Shown: positions 46,824-57,857 of the stretch, one piece after another
Numbering within the stretch: position 1 is the first letter of the stretch
How the letters are laid out: each line of letters opens with the position of its first letter
DNA from: Hexactinellida sp. DTS-2022
Taxonomy: Eukaryota; Porifera; Hexactinellida
Length of the DNA: 64,000 nucleotides
Direction: 5' to 3'
NCBI GenBank assembly: GCA_028753945.1
Contig: JAPNXP010000012.1
Coordinates: forward strand, 5,168,501 to 5,232,500
Notes under the pieces: generated by a model
What the model was told of the DNA's origin: nothing
Seen by the model: the letters and a program-made list of their open reading frames with translations, nothing else
The model's database searches: none
Made by a program: the position numbers and the translations under genes

Positions 46824-48134
46824 TTAGTCGTAGTAGGGTCTCCGTGGGTTGTTGAGTGGGTTGGGTCGGAACTTGTAGGCTAGCATCATGCGCTTTCTGT
46901 ACAGAGAGAACTCGTCGTCATTGGGTTTGATGTCCCTGTTCACGTTGCTCCCTACGCCCGTGGCGTCCAGAGAGCTCCGCCCCTTGTTGACGGGGGCGAC
47001 TATCCCCTGCTGCTGGGCCCCCAGCCCCTGTCCCTCGTGCCAGCCGGCCCGCTGCAGCATCTTGTATCCTATGTTGTCCTCCTTAATCTCGTTGTCTTTG
47101 TAGTCGGAGTCATGATTGCCCAGCTGGTCCCCGGACTTAGCCTTCTCCACCTCGCCTATGAACTTGAGGTACTCCTCGTCCGGGAGGTAGTCGGAGAGGT
47201 GCTTCCCTCTCCCCAGCTCAGTCAGCTGCTCCGCCGAGTCCCGCGTCTTCTCCATCTCGACGGCGCGCCGCTTGTGCTCCCAGGTGCCCGTCTCGTTCTC
47301 CTCTTCGCTGTCGTACTCGAAGCGGGGCCCCGTGAACCTCTTCAGCCCCCCCCGGCCCCGCCCCCTGATGCTCTCCGCGATCCGATTCAGCACAGCCTGC
47401 ACCTCTCTCTGTCGCTGCTGCTCGGGCGTGAGTCCGGAGGCGGCCGGTAGAGGGACCGGTTTCCGGTCGGGCGGGGGGGCGGCCGTCTTGCTCTCGCTGG
47501 ACCACCGGGTCTTCCGTCTGGGGGCGGAGACCGCGAGGTCAGCTGGCAACACGCGCTTGTCGCTGCGCTGGTACTCCAGCAGCTTCTGGTTAAAGTATAC
47601 GGTCCCCGGGTGGGAGGGGTCGGAGAGGAAGTGGAGCGGGCCCTGTTTGTACTCCTCGCGTTTGAAAGATTTAATCGCCTCCTCTCCCGCCTGAGCCAGC
47701 TGTCGGGCCATTCTGTCGGACAGCTCGAAATCAGACACTTTATCCTCATACGCTGGGGTGGGGCGAGACGCTCTCTGTGTCTGGAAAATGGGAATGGGGG
47801 TCGGGAGCTGGTCGGGGGAGGGGACAGCTGCCAGCTTGAGTACGACGGGAGGGGGCGAGGGGGCCAGAGGGGGCGGGTCGGGGGGCAGGCTATAGGGGAG
47901 AGGGGGGGACATGGGGATAGGGGCTTCGGGGGATGAAGGTGTCTTCATTTGGAGAAATTGTTTGAAAAAACTTCCATCATTTGCAAATGGTAAATTTTCG
48001 GTAGAATTTGTTGTCTGCTTTGAATTTGAATTCATTGCTGCAGGCGGAATTAATCCAGCTTTTTTTGCTAAAAAAATCTTCCTTTTCTCCTCGATGAGAC
48101 GCTCCTGTCTGTCAAAATCTTTATTTCGAGACAT
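46824..48134 (-). CDS. SUGP1: SUGP1, SURP and G-patch splicing factor
   Basis: Single-exon protein of 436 residues. SUGP1 binds the branch-site machinery and activates DHX15 through its G-patch. One SURP module is visible near residues 135-190 (ARQLAQAGEEAIKSFKR, FLSDPSHPGTVYF). The G-patch is near residue 345 (NIGYKMLQRAGWHEGQGLG, GIVAPVNKG). The C-terminus (FSLYRKRMMLAYKFRPNPLNNPRRPYYD) is diagnostic for SUGP1. The human protein is 645 residues with two SURP modules, so this one is shorter and has apparently lost one. The N-terminal third is Pro-rich. Confidence 0.93.
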   Translation of the reverse strand: MSRNKDFDRQERLIEEKRKIFLAKKAGLIPPAAMNSNSKQTTNSTENLPFANDGSFFKQFLQMKTPSSPEAPIPMSPPLPYSLPPDPPPLAPSPPPVVLKLAAVPSPDQLPTPIPIFQTQRASRPTPAYEDKVSDFELSDRMARQLAQAGEEAIKSFKREEYKQGPLHFLSDPSHPGTVYFNQKLLEYQRSDKRVLPADLAVSAPRRKTRWSSESKTAAPPPDRKPVPLPAASGLTPEQQRQREVQAVLNRIAESIRGRGRGGLKRFTGPRFEYDSEEENETGTWEHKRRAVEMEKTRDSAEQLTELGRGKHLSDYLPDEEYLKFIGEVEKAKSGDQLGNHDSDYKDNEIKEDNIGYKMLQRAGWHEGQGLGAQQQGIVAPVNKGRSSLDATGVGSNVNRDIKPNDDEFSLYRKRMMLAYKFRPNPLNNPRRPYYD

Positions 48135-48405
48135 GAAGTGAACTAATCAGAGTCAAACCTGAGTTAGCTACTTAGCTAATAGCTCTAGTCTGCATAGTAG
48201 CAGTTATTTAGCATCAATGCCACGTGATACAGCATTGTGAACGTATTAAGAGGGCAAATACATTGCATTGTTAATGTCGAACTAATATCAAATCTAACCA
48301 GCAGCTCATAATATACTTCATTTTAAAGAAGAATTTAATTCTGATGTGTACATAGAAATGTAACAAAATATAGAATCACACAAACCATTTTCAAATAATC
48401 AGAAT

Positions 48406-51144
48406 TCACATTTCGATGGTCTCCTCGACCTCTTCGCCCGATTTCCTGCCAATAAACAGTCTGTACATGTTGGTACCCGCCAGTAAGCAGCACAGGATTA
48501 TGGGTCCGATAATGGCGCCCTCCATGCCGTTAAAGTAGACCCCCCCGGCGACGGCCAGGCCGGTGAGGTAGGGGTGCGCCCCTCCCTTAACCTCGGCGTA
48601 GACCGCCTGGTCCACCACGTAGGAGGGCAGGAGGTGCAGAGCGAAGAAAGTAACCGCGAGGAGGGACTGGCCGCGTATCAACCACATCTCCAACGCGCCC
48701 GCCAGACACGCCCAGTATGACCCAACGAATGGCACCACGCCGGCCACGGCTGCGAAAGCCGCGGGAATGAAAGCTATCGACACCCCGAACACGGAGTGTA
48801 TGAGCCAGGTGTACACGCCGTAGAAGAGGGCCATCCGCAGAGACGCGTCGAACACAGACACGATTGCCTCCGAGAGCGCCCGCTCTATCTCCTTAGCCGG
48901 GTTCAGGCCGCCCACGCTTGTGACCGGGATGAACTCAAGAATGCGTCTCATAGGCATGTAGTTAGACTTAGAGTACAACATGAGATAGAAGAGAGAAGTG
49001 AAGAATATAACCGAAGCGAAGAAGAAGTTAATGAGCGCCTTCCCGCCGCCCAGCAGCAGAGAGAACAGCTTTCCCGACATGAGCAGTAGCACTCCGAAGT
49101 TAGTCACCAGCAGCTCGCCCAGAGAGCGGAATAAGTTGAGAATAACAGACAGATTGGACTTGAGCAGTTTAACTATGTTACCCATTGAGTTGGCGTTGAA
49201 GCGAGAAGATACGATGCTCATGGCCATGTCAGAGAAGGAGGCATTGGAGGAGAGGGGCGTGGCCAGCGCGAAGGTTCCGCTGGAGTTCTGTAGAGCTCTG
49301 AAGGCAGCGAACATCTGATCCAGCGTGTCGACCAGCTGCTCTTCCATCCTAGCTCTAGCTTCTTCGTTCAGGTCGTCGTCTCCGTCACTGATCAGTTCGC
49401 GAATTTCGCTAGCGAGCCACTGTCTGCTGGAGAAGTATATCTGTCCGGACCAGTCGCCGAGCTTGTCGTTGAGGAGGGAGCTCACGTTCTGGTTCTCGTA
49501 CACGGTGGAGTTCATTATCTGGTTGAGAGTGTTAATTGAGTACTCAGCCGTTCGGTTCCAGGCGTGCGAGCCCATCAGCATTATCTGGAAGGACTCCTGG
49601 CGGAACTGCATTATTGCGAATGCCGCGAAGAGACAGGTGACCACACACACCATGCACATGATGAATACGGTTACTAGTTTGTCCAGAGAAGACTCGAGCC
49701 AGCCGAGCAGCTTGTCGTCCAGCTTCAGGAAGAAGTAGTAGGCGTGCACGAGCGCGTCCGGACACAGTCTCGGGACCCCGGTCGACAGAGCAGTGACGTT
49801 CCCGACGAGACGCCGGGAGAGGGCGGTCGACAGGAGCCACTTGAGGCCTATCCATGGGAGGGGCAGCAGGAGCAGCGAGAGCAGCCAGGAGTTGTTGAAG
49901 AGTTTGTAGAGGAAGCAGGCCCAGAAGAGGAGGAAGAAAAGCCGGTCCCTCGAGGCGCGATTCTCGGCAGAGCGCAGCATCTCCAGGTCTCTGCGGAGGT
50001 TCTGCTGTGAGAAGTGTAGCGGCTGGGCGGGGGGGTGCGTCTCGCGCTGCTCATGAATGAACTTGTCGATCTGCAGCCAGCCCTTCGGTCTCAGCTCCGT
50101 GGAGGGGTCGGTGGGCTGTGCGTCCTTTGAGGGCGGCTTCTCCTCGGGGCTGGAGTGTGTGGTGGAGGCGGACACATAGGACACGTCTCCCGGAACAGAC
50201 TCGTAGTTGGTGCCGGACCGCGAGAGCTCCGGCTCCGGCTCCACGCGCCGCCGGTCCGACACCGGATGCACCGGGCTGAGAACGCGCTCCATGGTCTCGC
50301 CGATGCTGCCGGTGCTGAGGTCGGACTTGTAGGCGGAGATACTCGCGTCGGGGTCCGCGGCGGCCCGTCTCTTCTCGAGCTGGATGAGCAGCGAGACAGA
50401 CACCAGCAAGCTCTGGATTAGGAGGAACAGCGGAACCTGCAGCGCCCGTACGTAGAGCAGCGCCAGCGTGGCCACCAGCATCCAGACGGGGAGCAGGAGC
50501 GCCGAGAGGGCGGAGGCCAGAGGCTCGCTCTTGTACAGGAAGGGAAGAAATATCGATGTGATAAAGTAGATAATTACGAACCAGATGAGAATAGTTTGAT
50601 AGGCCTCAGCTGTTTCCAACAGATACTGAGATGTGTCCAGGATGAAAGATAGGATGTTTGTAGCGAAGCTAAGTGTAGCTGAGCTGAACCAGCCCAGGAG
50701 AGCCATGCAGACACCGGTGAGAAGAAATAGAATCCAGTTTCGCTGGAAAATACGGACGATGAGATCGCCCGCATCGACCAGCAGCCAGAAAGGCAGCAGA
50801 GACAGGTAGAGACTAATCGGTAATCCGACAGATTGGCAGTGACTCAGTTTATCCCGCATAAACTCGTTGGTGGTTTTCTTGAATGGAAATAGGAATGTGC
50901 CACAGAGCACAGCCCATAGCAGAGGCCGGATAAACGCCTTGAATATCTCCGTGACAAATAGGCCCAACACACAGAGTAAGAGAATAAAGAAAATAGCCGC
51001 CGCGTTGTAGAAGGCCTGCTTCATCTCTGCTGGAGGCTCGAATGCAAGCTTGTCTCCTTGGAAGTAGCGGTCCATTACAAAACTGGAGAAAGAGAGACCT
51101 CGTGGTCTCTGTCGTCTGGAAGGCACTTCTCCTTCTTCGTCCAT
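48406..51144 (-). CDS. TMEM245: TMEM245, AI-2E-transporter-family membrane protein
   Basis: Single-exon membrane protein of 912 residues (human about 880). It belongs to the AI-2E/TMEM245 transporter superfamily; in vertebrates it is linked to primary-microRNA processing at the membrane, but its transported substrate is unknown. The N-terminal motif IFKAFIRPLLWAVLCGTFLFPFK is strongly family-like. About a dozen membrane helices are visible, with a Ser-rich cytoplasmic loop around residues 270-390. The C-terminal part (GVSIAFIPAAFAAVAGVVPFVGSYWAC, GAIIGPIILCCLLAG) carries the conserved AI-2E segment. Confidence 0.9.
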   Translation of the reverse strand: MDEEGEVPSRRQRPRGLSFSSFVMDRYFQGDKLAFEPPAEMKQAFYNAAAIFFILLLCVLGLFVTEIFKAFIRPLLWAVLCGTFLFPFKKTTNEFMRDKLSHCQSVGLPISLYLSLLPFWLLVDAGDLIVRIFQRNWILFLLTGVCMALLGWFSSATLSFATNILSFILDTSQYLLETAEAYQTILIWFVIIYFITSIFLPFLYKSEPLASALSALLLPVWMLVATLALLYVRALQVPLFLLIQSLLVSVSLLIQLEKRRAAADPDASISAYKSDLSTGSIGETMERVLSPVHPVSDRRRVEPEPELSRSGTNYESVPGDVSYVSASTTHSSPEEKPPSKDAQPTDPSTELRPKGWLQIDKFIHEQRETHPPAQPLHFSQQNLRRDLEMLRSAENRASRDRLFFLLFWACFLYKLFNNSWLLSLLLLPLPWIGLKWLLSTALSRRLVGNVTALSTGVPRLCPDALVHAYYFFLKLDDKLLGWLESSLDKLVTVFIMCMVCVVTCLFAAFAIMQFRQESFQIMLMGSHAWNRTAEYSINTLNQIMNSTVYENQNVSSLLNDKLGDWSGQIYFSSRQWLASEIRELISDGDDDLNEEARARMEEQLVDTLDQMFAAFRALQNSSGTFALATPLSSNASFSDMAMSIVSSRFNANSMGNIVKLLKSNLSVILNLFRSLGELLVTNFGVLLLMSGKLFSLLLGGGKALINFFFASVIFFTSLFYLMLYSKSNYMPMRRILEFIPVTSVGGLNPAKEIERALSEAIVSVFDASLRMALFYGVYTWLIHSVFGVSIAFIPAAFAAVAGVVPFVGSYWACLAGALEMWLIRGQSLLAVTFFALHLLPSYVVDQAVYAEVKGGAHPYLTGLAVAGGVYFNGMEGAIIGPIILCCLLAGTNMYRLFIGRKSGEEVEETIEM

Positions 51145-51522
51145 TGGGAACGAAATTAACTGTATTATACTTATATAGTACTAGATCAGACTGTATACCA
51201 TTGTATTTCTTTATAGGAAGTCCAATTGTTCGCCATATTACACTTACTAATTTGGGTTTGTAGGGTACCTAATTCTATGTTTTGGTACCCTCGAGGCTAA
51301 AAATAATCGACCCAACGTACCTACTTATTATCATTTGATGGTAGGCAATAGGAGTGGTATTACTAGCAAGTAAATCCAACAGGAATAACGAATGATTTCA
51401 ACTACAATTCTTATTACATAACGCACTACAGTATACGTATAATAAACGGACATGAATTGTATTCCTTACATTATATAAGAACTAATTATAATTATGTTAC
51501 GTAACGACATGATACGAGTGCC
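51145..51522. other. Intergenic region ATP5PB-TMEM245
   Basis: AT-rich spacer of about 380 bp on the minus-strand run. No element is identified. Confidence 0.5.
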
Positions 51523-52239
51523 CTATACAGGGTTTGCAAGCGATTTTAGCGTAGATATGCACTGAGTGAGATTAGTGCGCTCCTGTTCAGGAGTTATGGA
51601 GTCAATCACTTGATCGGTGAGCCAATCAACCAACATCTCCTGTTCAAATCTCCGCTGAAATCTCTCCAGTTGGAACTGGTATTCCAGTCGGTTCTTAACC
51701 TCCCTATTCACTGTCTCCTGTCTCTTCTTGTACTCCACCTCTAGAGCCAGCTGGTTCGTCTCCTTCTCCAGCTCGTAGAGGTCGTGACGAACGCTCAGCG
51801 TGTCTTCTGTCCGTCCCTCCACAGTAATCTTATCCTCGAGGTTAGCAACGCTGTCATAGCGCTCTTTGTACAAAGTGTCTCTCACTTCTTTAATCTGGTC
51901 GTCGAGGTACTGAGCTATCGCAGGCCCGAAGCGTTTGTATATGGCTAGTATAATGCCCAGGTCGACAAGTGCTACTACCGACTCAGCGTGGAGAATGAGA
52001 TACTCCTTAGAAACTAGAATCGTGAGGATACCTAACCCGAGGGTCCAGGAGCCGGTTATCCCCAGCCTGGGCTCTAGGAACCTCTGGATGGTCCGCTTGG
52101 GCGTGGTGACGGGTCCTGGGAGCTCTTCGAGAGGAACAGGGACGGCAGGAGAGGAGACAGAGGAGAAATGGACCAAGGGTCTGTGGATAAATGTGCGGGC
52201 ATTGGGGAAAGTGCGGGATAGGAACAACCGAGAGGCCAT
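51523..52239 (-). CDS. ATP5PB: Mitochondrial ATP synthase b subunit
   Basis: Single-exon protein of 238 residues, the peripheral-stalk b subunit of F1Fo ATP synthase. The N-terminal 40 residues (MASRLFLSRTFPNARTFIHR) are a mitochondrial presequence. Two membrane-associated segments follow (GSWTLGLGILTILVSKEYLIL and VVALVDLGIILAIYKRFGPAI). A long charged helix with KEVRDTLYKERYDSV, YELEKETNQLALEVEYKKRQ and terminal NLTQCISTLKSLA is typical. The ATG is preceded at once by TTAG sequences that look like a splice acceptor. Confidence 0.93.
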   Translation of the reverse strand: MASRLFLSRTFPNARTFIHRPLVHFSSVSSPAVPVPLEELPGPVTTPKRTIQRFLEPRLGITGSWTLGLGILTILVSKEYLILHAESVVALVDLGIILAIYKRFGPAIAQYLDDQIKEVRDTLYKERYDSVANLEDKITVEGRTEDTLSVRHDLYELEKETNQLALEVEYKKRQETVNREVKNRLEYQFQLERFQRRFEQEMLVDWLTDQVIDSITPEQERTNLTQCISTLKSLANPV

Positions 52240-52676
52240 TCTAAACTAACAACACAATACTGATGAACTAGCGACTCCTCAACATATAATACAATATTTT
52301 TATCCCTGTTCCTTACATGTAGTAGTACAAGGGAAATGAGATAAAGCAAACTAAACCCCACAGTTAAAGTACCCGGAAAAGCATAAGTATTCTGATCATA
52401 TAACTCTGCATAGAATTGTACAGACACCAAGTCTGGACAGTAAAATCAATACTCAAGATGTGTTTAGAAGTACTACATGATACAAACATAACATTAATAG
52501 TGATTGCAGCAAGATTTCTATTCTAAAAATGCTAAACCAATGAAGCGATTTAAGACTACCGTTTTAAACTCTACATACATAAGATTCGGTGTTTGGGGGC
52601 TATGAACTATTAATTGTACTGTATACTTAATGTAATTATGCATGAATCAGTGCTAAAGAGAGCTGTCGATTCTCTG
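52240..52676. other. Intergenic region UBAP2-ATP5PB
   Basis: AT-rich spacer of about 440 bp. No gene or repeat is recognised. Confidence 0.5.
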
Positions 52677-55600
52677 TTACCATTTGGGTCGTGGAGCGTC
52701 GAGAGGTTGTTGAAGGAGCTACATAAGAAATGTGATAAACATTGTAACGAATAGATACAGTGGTGTTCTCCTAATAGCATATTGATCAATTAGCAAGTTA
52801 CTTCTAATCCCCAAGCGAACATTTATGTTGATTAATTATGTTCTTATAAGGCTGGTAGTTTCGCATATTGCAAGCCAATTTCGTACAAAATATGATTCGT
52901 ATTATGTGAATTCCAACTCACCATATTTGGAGTTAAGTTAGAGAACTGCGGCTGTTGCTGAGAGAGCGGGGGCATCATCTGCGGAGTCATGTACTGAGCC
53001 ATCGGATACCCGAACCCGAAAGGGATGGCAGATTTCTGCTCGAAACTCTACAAGACAAACGAATGACAGACTATCTTATAGGTACGAGCATAATTAGACG
53101 GATACTACATACTTTGTACATGTTCTGTATGTCAGTCGCCTGAGGCATTGCTCCTATAGACAACATACAAGATTTAACCCAAGAGCAAAACCTTACACGT
53201 AATCAGGTATCTAGTAGGAACCTGTCTTCTGTGGCACGTTTGAGAAGCTAGCTTTGTACTCGTTGAGCTGATCTGACATAGCCGTGAGGTTGGGGGGCAT
53301 AGGGGGAGGGGTCTGGAATGGGGTCTGTCCGGCGGCTGTCACGGGGTTCGGAAAGGTATTGCTTTTGGGCATCTACAAGTAAAGTTACATTATACAATAC
53401 AATAGCCATGTATTAGGGAATATCTTACCACTGGGAATATATTGGGAAAGAACCCATATCCAGGGAAGGGCAGATATACGTTCTGTCCTTGAATTCCACC
53501 TAAACAAGTGCGATAAGATTAGTCAGTGGTAAGGAAATATTTAGGGAGACAACTCACTCTGAGCATTAGCAGGAGAAGTGGGTTCATGGAATTTGGAATC
53601 GTTATCTAGAAAAACAAACGATATAATAGCAAAAATATTATAAATGCAGAATAGAGATTCTGTTAACTAATGTTTTATTACTTGGGAATACAGGGTTAGA
53701 ATTCTGATCTTTGACCATGTTGGAAGCAGGATTGTTATTCTGTGAAGCGATCTAGAAACACAACACAAACGTTAATAAAGGAATAAAAGACTTAAGAGAA
53801 TCCGGGAATACTAACCATTCTCATCATCTCCGGTTCGTAGTAGTAACTAGGCTAAATAGAGGGATTATAAGTTAATCGGAGTTAGTTAAAAAATGAGACT
53901 GTAGATCCAACTGTCAACTGACCATCATAGAAAACTGTCCCCCCGGTGTGTTGTAGATAACAGGCTGCTGATAGTTCTTACCAATCCCTTAAAGATGTAT
54001 AATAAATACAGTAGACTCTCGTTATACGAACACGGATAAGGCGAAATATCGGTAAGGAGTACAGAGTTTAATTCCCCTAGCGGCCTAGCCCATACAAATT
54101 ATCCAAATAATCCTGGTTAATACGAATTTTTGGATAATATGAAATTCGTATAAACCGGAAAGGAAATTCATATTCTGGATAATACGACAAATTTACGGTC
54201 CCTTGGTATTTATATTAACGAGAGATTACTGTATTGCCAATCCCACACACAAACCTCTGGGCATATTAGACATGGTGGTGGCAGGTAGCGAGTTGGGGGC
54301 GGTGTGGGTTTGTAGCCCCATTGATCCCATAGGGCCAGTCATCATATAGGGCATCCCGGTCTGTTGGTCTATGGAGTTAACCTACAAACAGATAAGCGTG
54401 GTAGAATAATGAATGTAAGTATTTGTGAGAAGAGAGGTTGGTGTTTACAGGAGCCATCTGAGGATGTTGCTGCATCTTAACGGAGTTTCCAGACATCCCT
54501 CCGTGGTGGTGCAGCTTGGGGCTGTTCTCTGCATAGTTCCCCTTCCTCTCGCCCTGTCTGCCCAGGTGCTGGTGGTAGTGGGGGGCTGCCTGGGCGTGGG
54601 GCGGGGCCGTCTGGTGGGAGGGGGCAGAGAGGGAGGGCTGCTTCTCCTGAGGAACAGGGGACCGAGAGGGGAGCGGGATATCGGATTGGGGAGGGGGCGA
54701 GTTTGTGGCAGCCGGACGCTCGTCGCTCTTGGGAGCAGGAGGCGGCGAAGTCTGCTCGTTAGAAGCGGTCAGTTCGGAATCGTGGAAATTAGTATTAGAA
54801 AAGGTTTTGTCATCCACAGGACTAAATGAATACAGAAATAGTACAAAGTGTACGGGTATATACAAGTAGCTATCAACCTAGGCGAGTCTGTGAACTTGAA
54901 ATCATCTTCTGGTTCCTGAAAGATATAAATAGGTAATTTGTTGTTGTTATTCGTATATAATTAAACTTTCTCACCTGTGGAGCGAGCGGAAGACTAACTA
55001 CATTGCCAAACTACAAACAAATTCAATTTACATAAATAATTCGTCCAAATACAGTGGAATAGTTAAGTTGAGAGGTGTATCACCTGAATATCGTAATTGT
55101 CAACTGTCAAAGCAGGTAGCTCAACAGGTGCCTGTGGTATCTAAGGAATTGAGAGATAAATAATAAATATTCTAAGGAAGGAATTAGTATATTCACTTTA
55201 GAGCGGGTCTTCCTCTTGATATTCATCTTGTCCAGTCTGCTGAAGATATCCCCCATGGCTTGGTGGTGCGAGTGGGGACGAGACTCTATTGTGGCAGAGG
55301 GGGTGGGCAGGGAGGTGGTCTGGGGGGAGTAGATTGGGAGCAGGTTCTCGGGTATGGGGTGGGAGTGTGAAGTGGGGAATCTAATACATTAAATATAAAT
55401 AGAATAACATAGAAATGAGCTGTAAGAAAATACCCAGTAGGTTCAGTAGCTGGCTTTGGAGGGACAATACTGATCTGCGGCTCTTCGACATCTTCATGGT
55501 CGAAATTAGGATTACAGAACTCCCAACCCTCAGATAGTATCGCCTAAGAAGTTAAATAATTTGTTAAGAATGAATCAATTGAATTAACCGAGTATACTAC

Positions 55601-57290
55601 TGCATAGCAAATAGGTCAGGTAAGAGACACACCTCGATACGCTTGTCTTCATCTACATCTTCGTCCGACTCCTTCTTCTTCTCTTCTGCCCCCCAGTCAG
55701 TAGTGCTGAGTACTGGGTTGTCCCAATCTAAAGTTAATGGTAGTTGGAAAGTATTATGGTAAATTAAGTAAGGTTTGTAAATACCAATTGCATCTGCGTT
55801 CTCGCTCGAATTGACATAGAGATCTCCGTTTATATCAGTTGTTTTCGGAGCTAAACGGATATCAAAATATAAATATTACATTATTCAAAAGAAACAGAAT
55901 GTATAACTCACATCGGTTAGTAGTGGAATCAAAGATAATCCTAAAGATAGATACACAAATGTATTAATAAATTCACCAATAATTATATAGTAATTCTAAA
56001 CATACGGTTCTTTGTCGCTCCGTTTCTCTCTCCTTTCTAAAAGCGAAACATAATTATTAAAATATGAAATAAGATTAATATTTCAAATCGTATACTGACT
56101 AGGCTTGTCTTCTGTATCTTGTTCTATAAAATCACGGCTGTTCTTTGAACTTTCCCAATCATTTCTATCTCTGTTTCTGTCCTCGTAAGGCCTCCTCCTA
56201 AACTTCCTGTTCTGATCCTCTCTGTCCCAGCTGTACCTCTCGTTCCTGTCTCTGGGGTACCTGTCCTCCCCCTCTTGTTGGTACCGCTCGTTCTGTCTGT
56301 TCACAAACACTCTGGAGTTCTGTCTGTCATCATTTCGGTCTCCCTCTCTGTTATCTCTCCTCTCGTACTTATTCTCATTGCTGTATCTCGGACGCCTACA
56401 CACACAAACGTGTATTCATTAATAACACAGTTATTTCCAACCTTTTTAAACCGTGGATCCCCTATAGCAAATACCAAACATTCTGTGGATCCCATCCCAT
56501 CGACCGTTTGAGATATTGTGGACCCCAGGTTGGGAACCACTGCATTAACATGTGAGTGAGTTAACTTACGGTTTATTCGAATACCCATTCTTAGCGGGCC
56601 TGTCTTTCTCATTTCTTGGAGAATCTTCCGCTTTCGGCAGCTCTGTTTCCTCTCCGTCCCAGCTGCCGCCACTCTCCTTCTGCCCCGACTTTCTGTCCTT
56701 CCAGCCCCCATAGCTCTCCCTGTCCCTCTCGCGAGACTTGACACCTCGCCTGCCCTCGACACTTGCCTCAGTGTTGTGTCCATCTATCGCATATAAGAGA
56801 CTAACTATGCACTAAACATAAATGAATAGGGAGCCTGTTCTAACCTGTGACGTATGCTTTTGGTGTGTCAGATGATTCATTCTCTAAGGGCTCGACTCCA
56901 GATTTCTTTTTCCTCTCCTTTTTCTTTACTTTCCATCCTTCCTGAGGAAATACAATAGCATAATCTCAAATAGAGAGCAGAGGTGACAAGCCATGCTTAC
57001 CTGAGTGGAGTCAGCGTTTGAGTCCAGGAGTCGCTGTATTGCCTCATTCTCGTCGTTGCAGTCGTGGAGTGTAAGGATAGCCGTGTCCTGCTCACAACCA
57101 GTTACCTCCATGATGTTCTGGACCTTGCTCTTGTACTCCTCCTCATTCGTCTTTCCGAACCCAATTATCTCGAATAGACGAACTGTCTCGGGAGCTACTG
57201 ACTGAAATAGCATTAATTAATTATAAGATATAACCTAACCATTGAATGGTGTTCTACCTTGGCAGATTTAGAAGTTGGGTCTGTCATCAT
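52677..57290 (-). CDS. UBAP2L: UBAP2/Lingerer-type UBA protein, about 20 exons
   Basis: Stress-granule RNA-binding protein family (UBAP2, UBAP2L, fly Lingerer). First exons: 57290-57258, 57201-57001, 56941-56845, 56783-56570 and about 56398-56094. A large middle exon lies near 54830-54450, and the last exon ends in TAA at 52677. The UBA domain is in exon 2 (VQNIMEVTGCEQDTAILTLHDCNDENEAIQRLL split into its helices), followed by EGWKVKKKERKKK. An Arg/Glu/Asp-rich stretch comes next, then DWDNPVLSTTDWGAEE. The family-specific segment KTRSKIPQAPVELPALTVD with IQFGNVVSL matches the UBAP2/Lingerer central motif. The C-terminus is rich in Gln, Met, Pro and Tyr. One junction near 56094/56040 has competing splice sites, so the exact exon count is uncertain. 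Confidence 0.85.
54009..54231. mobile_element. Pogo/Tigger-like MITE in a UBAP2 intron
   Basis: TA-flanked inverted ends: cagtagactctcgttatacg on the left and, reversed, cagtaatctctcgttaatat on the right. Internal words (cccctag, gcccatacaaat, ggataatacgaaatt-like) recur at about 21184-21300 and 57350-57425, so this is a multi-copy family in the window. No transposase frame is present. Confidence 0.8.
56428..56542. mobile_element. hAT-type MITE in UBAP2 intron 4
   Basis: Read on the minus strand, the element starts cagtggttcccaacctgggg and its other end, reversed, starts cagttatttccaaccttttt. This is the classic hAT (Charlie-like) terminal sequence. The flanking 8-mers taataaca and cattaaca agree at six positions, consistent with an aged 8-bp target duplication. 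At about 115 bp it has no coding capacity. Confidence 0.8.
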
Positions 57291-57857
57291 ATAGCTCAAG
57301 GGTATTTAGCGAAAAGCTCCTAACAACAAATATCAAATAATAAATTTTTAAATCCCCTATAGCCTATACAAATGCATGCAAGGACTGCAGTTAATACGAA
57401 TATATTTCGACGGTACTCTATTGTATATACTAACAAAACAGATCCACCAGTATTGGAAGCATGAATAGTTTGGGGGAACGGTATTTATACTGTACATTTA
57501 ATTTATAATATGAACTAATTATAATTTCAAAGGAATGGACTACTGCACTATTGCATAGCTGGTCCACAGGTTTTGGTTAGGGCACGTAGTAACTAATATA
57601 ATAAATATAATCTCATTTGAAGAGTAATGTCAAACCAAATTATCCCCCAAGGGGTAAGTACTATCAGTGAAAGAATATAAGAATTGCCTGCTATTACAAG
57701 CAATGAGGAGGGCACGTGGCAGTATAGCGAGAACAGGTATGGAACTGGAGAGGGATCAAGTTACTCAATATCATCCTAATAAGAAGCAACCAATACTCTA
57801 CCAATCTATTAGATCAACACTAGGCTCTAACGAAATATTGAAAATAAAATAATTAAA
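57291..57857. other. Divergent promoter region UBAP2/LRRK with repeat fragment
   Basis: About 570 bp between two genes transcribed away from each other. A fragment at about 57350-57425 (ccctatagcctatacaaatg and ttaatacgaat) matches parts of the family at 54009-54231 and 21184-21300. A 61-codon frame at 57667 shows no similarity and is not called. Confidence 0.5.

Noticed and set aside
57667-57852. 61-codon frame upstream of LRRK
   Set aside because: AT-rich, no similarity, and located in the divergent promoter region.
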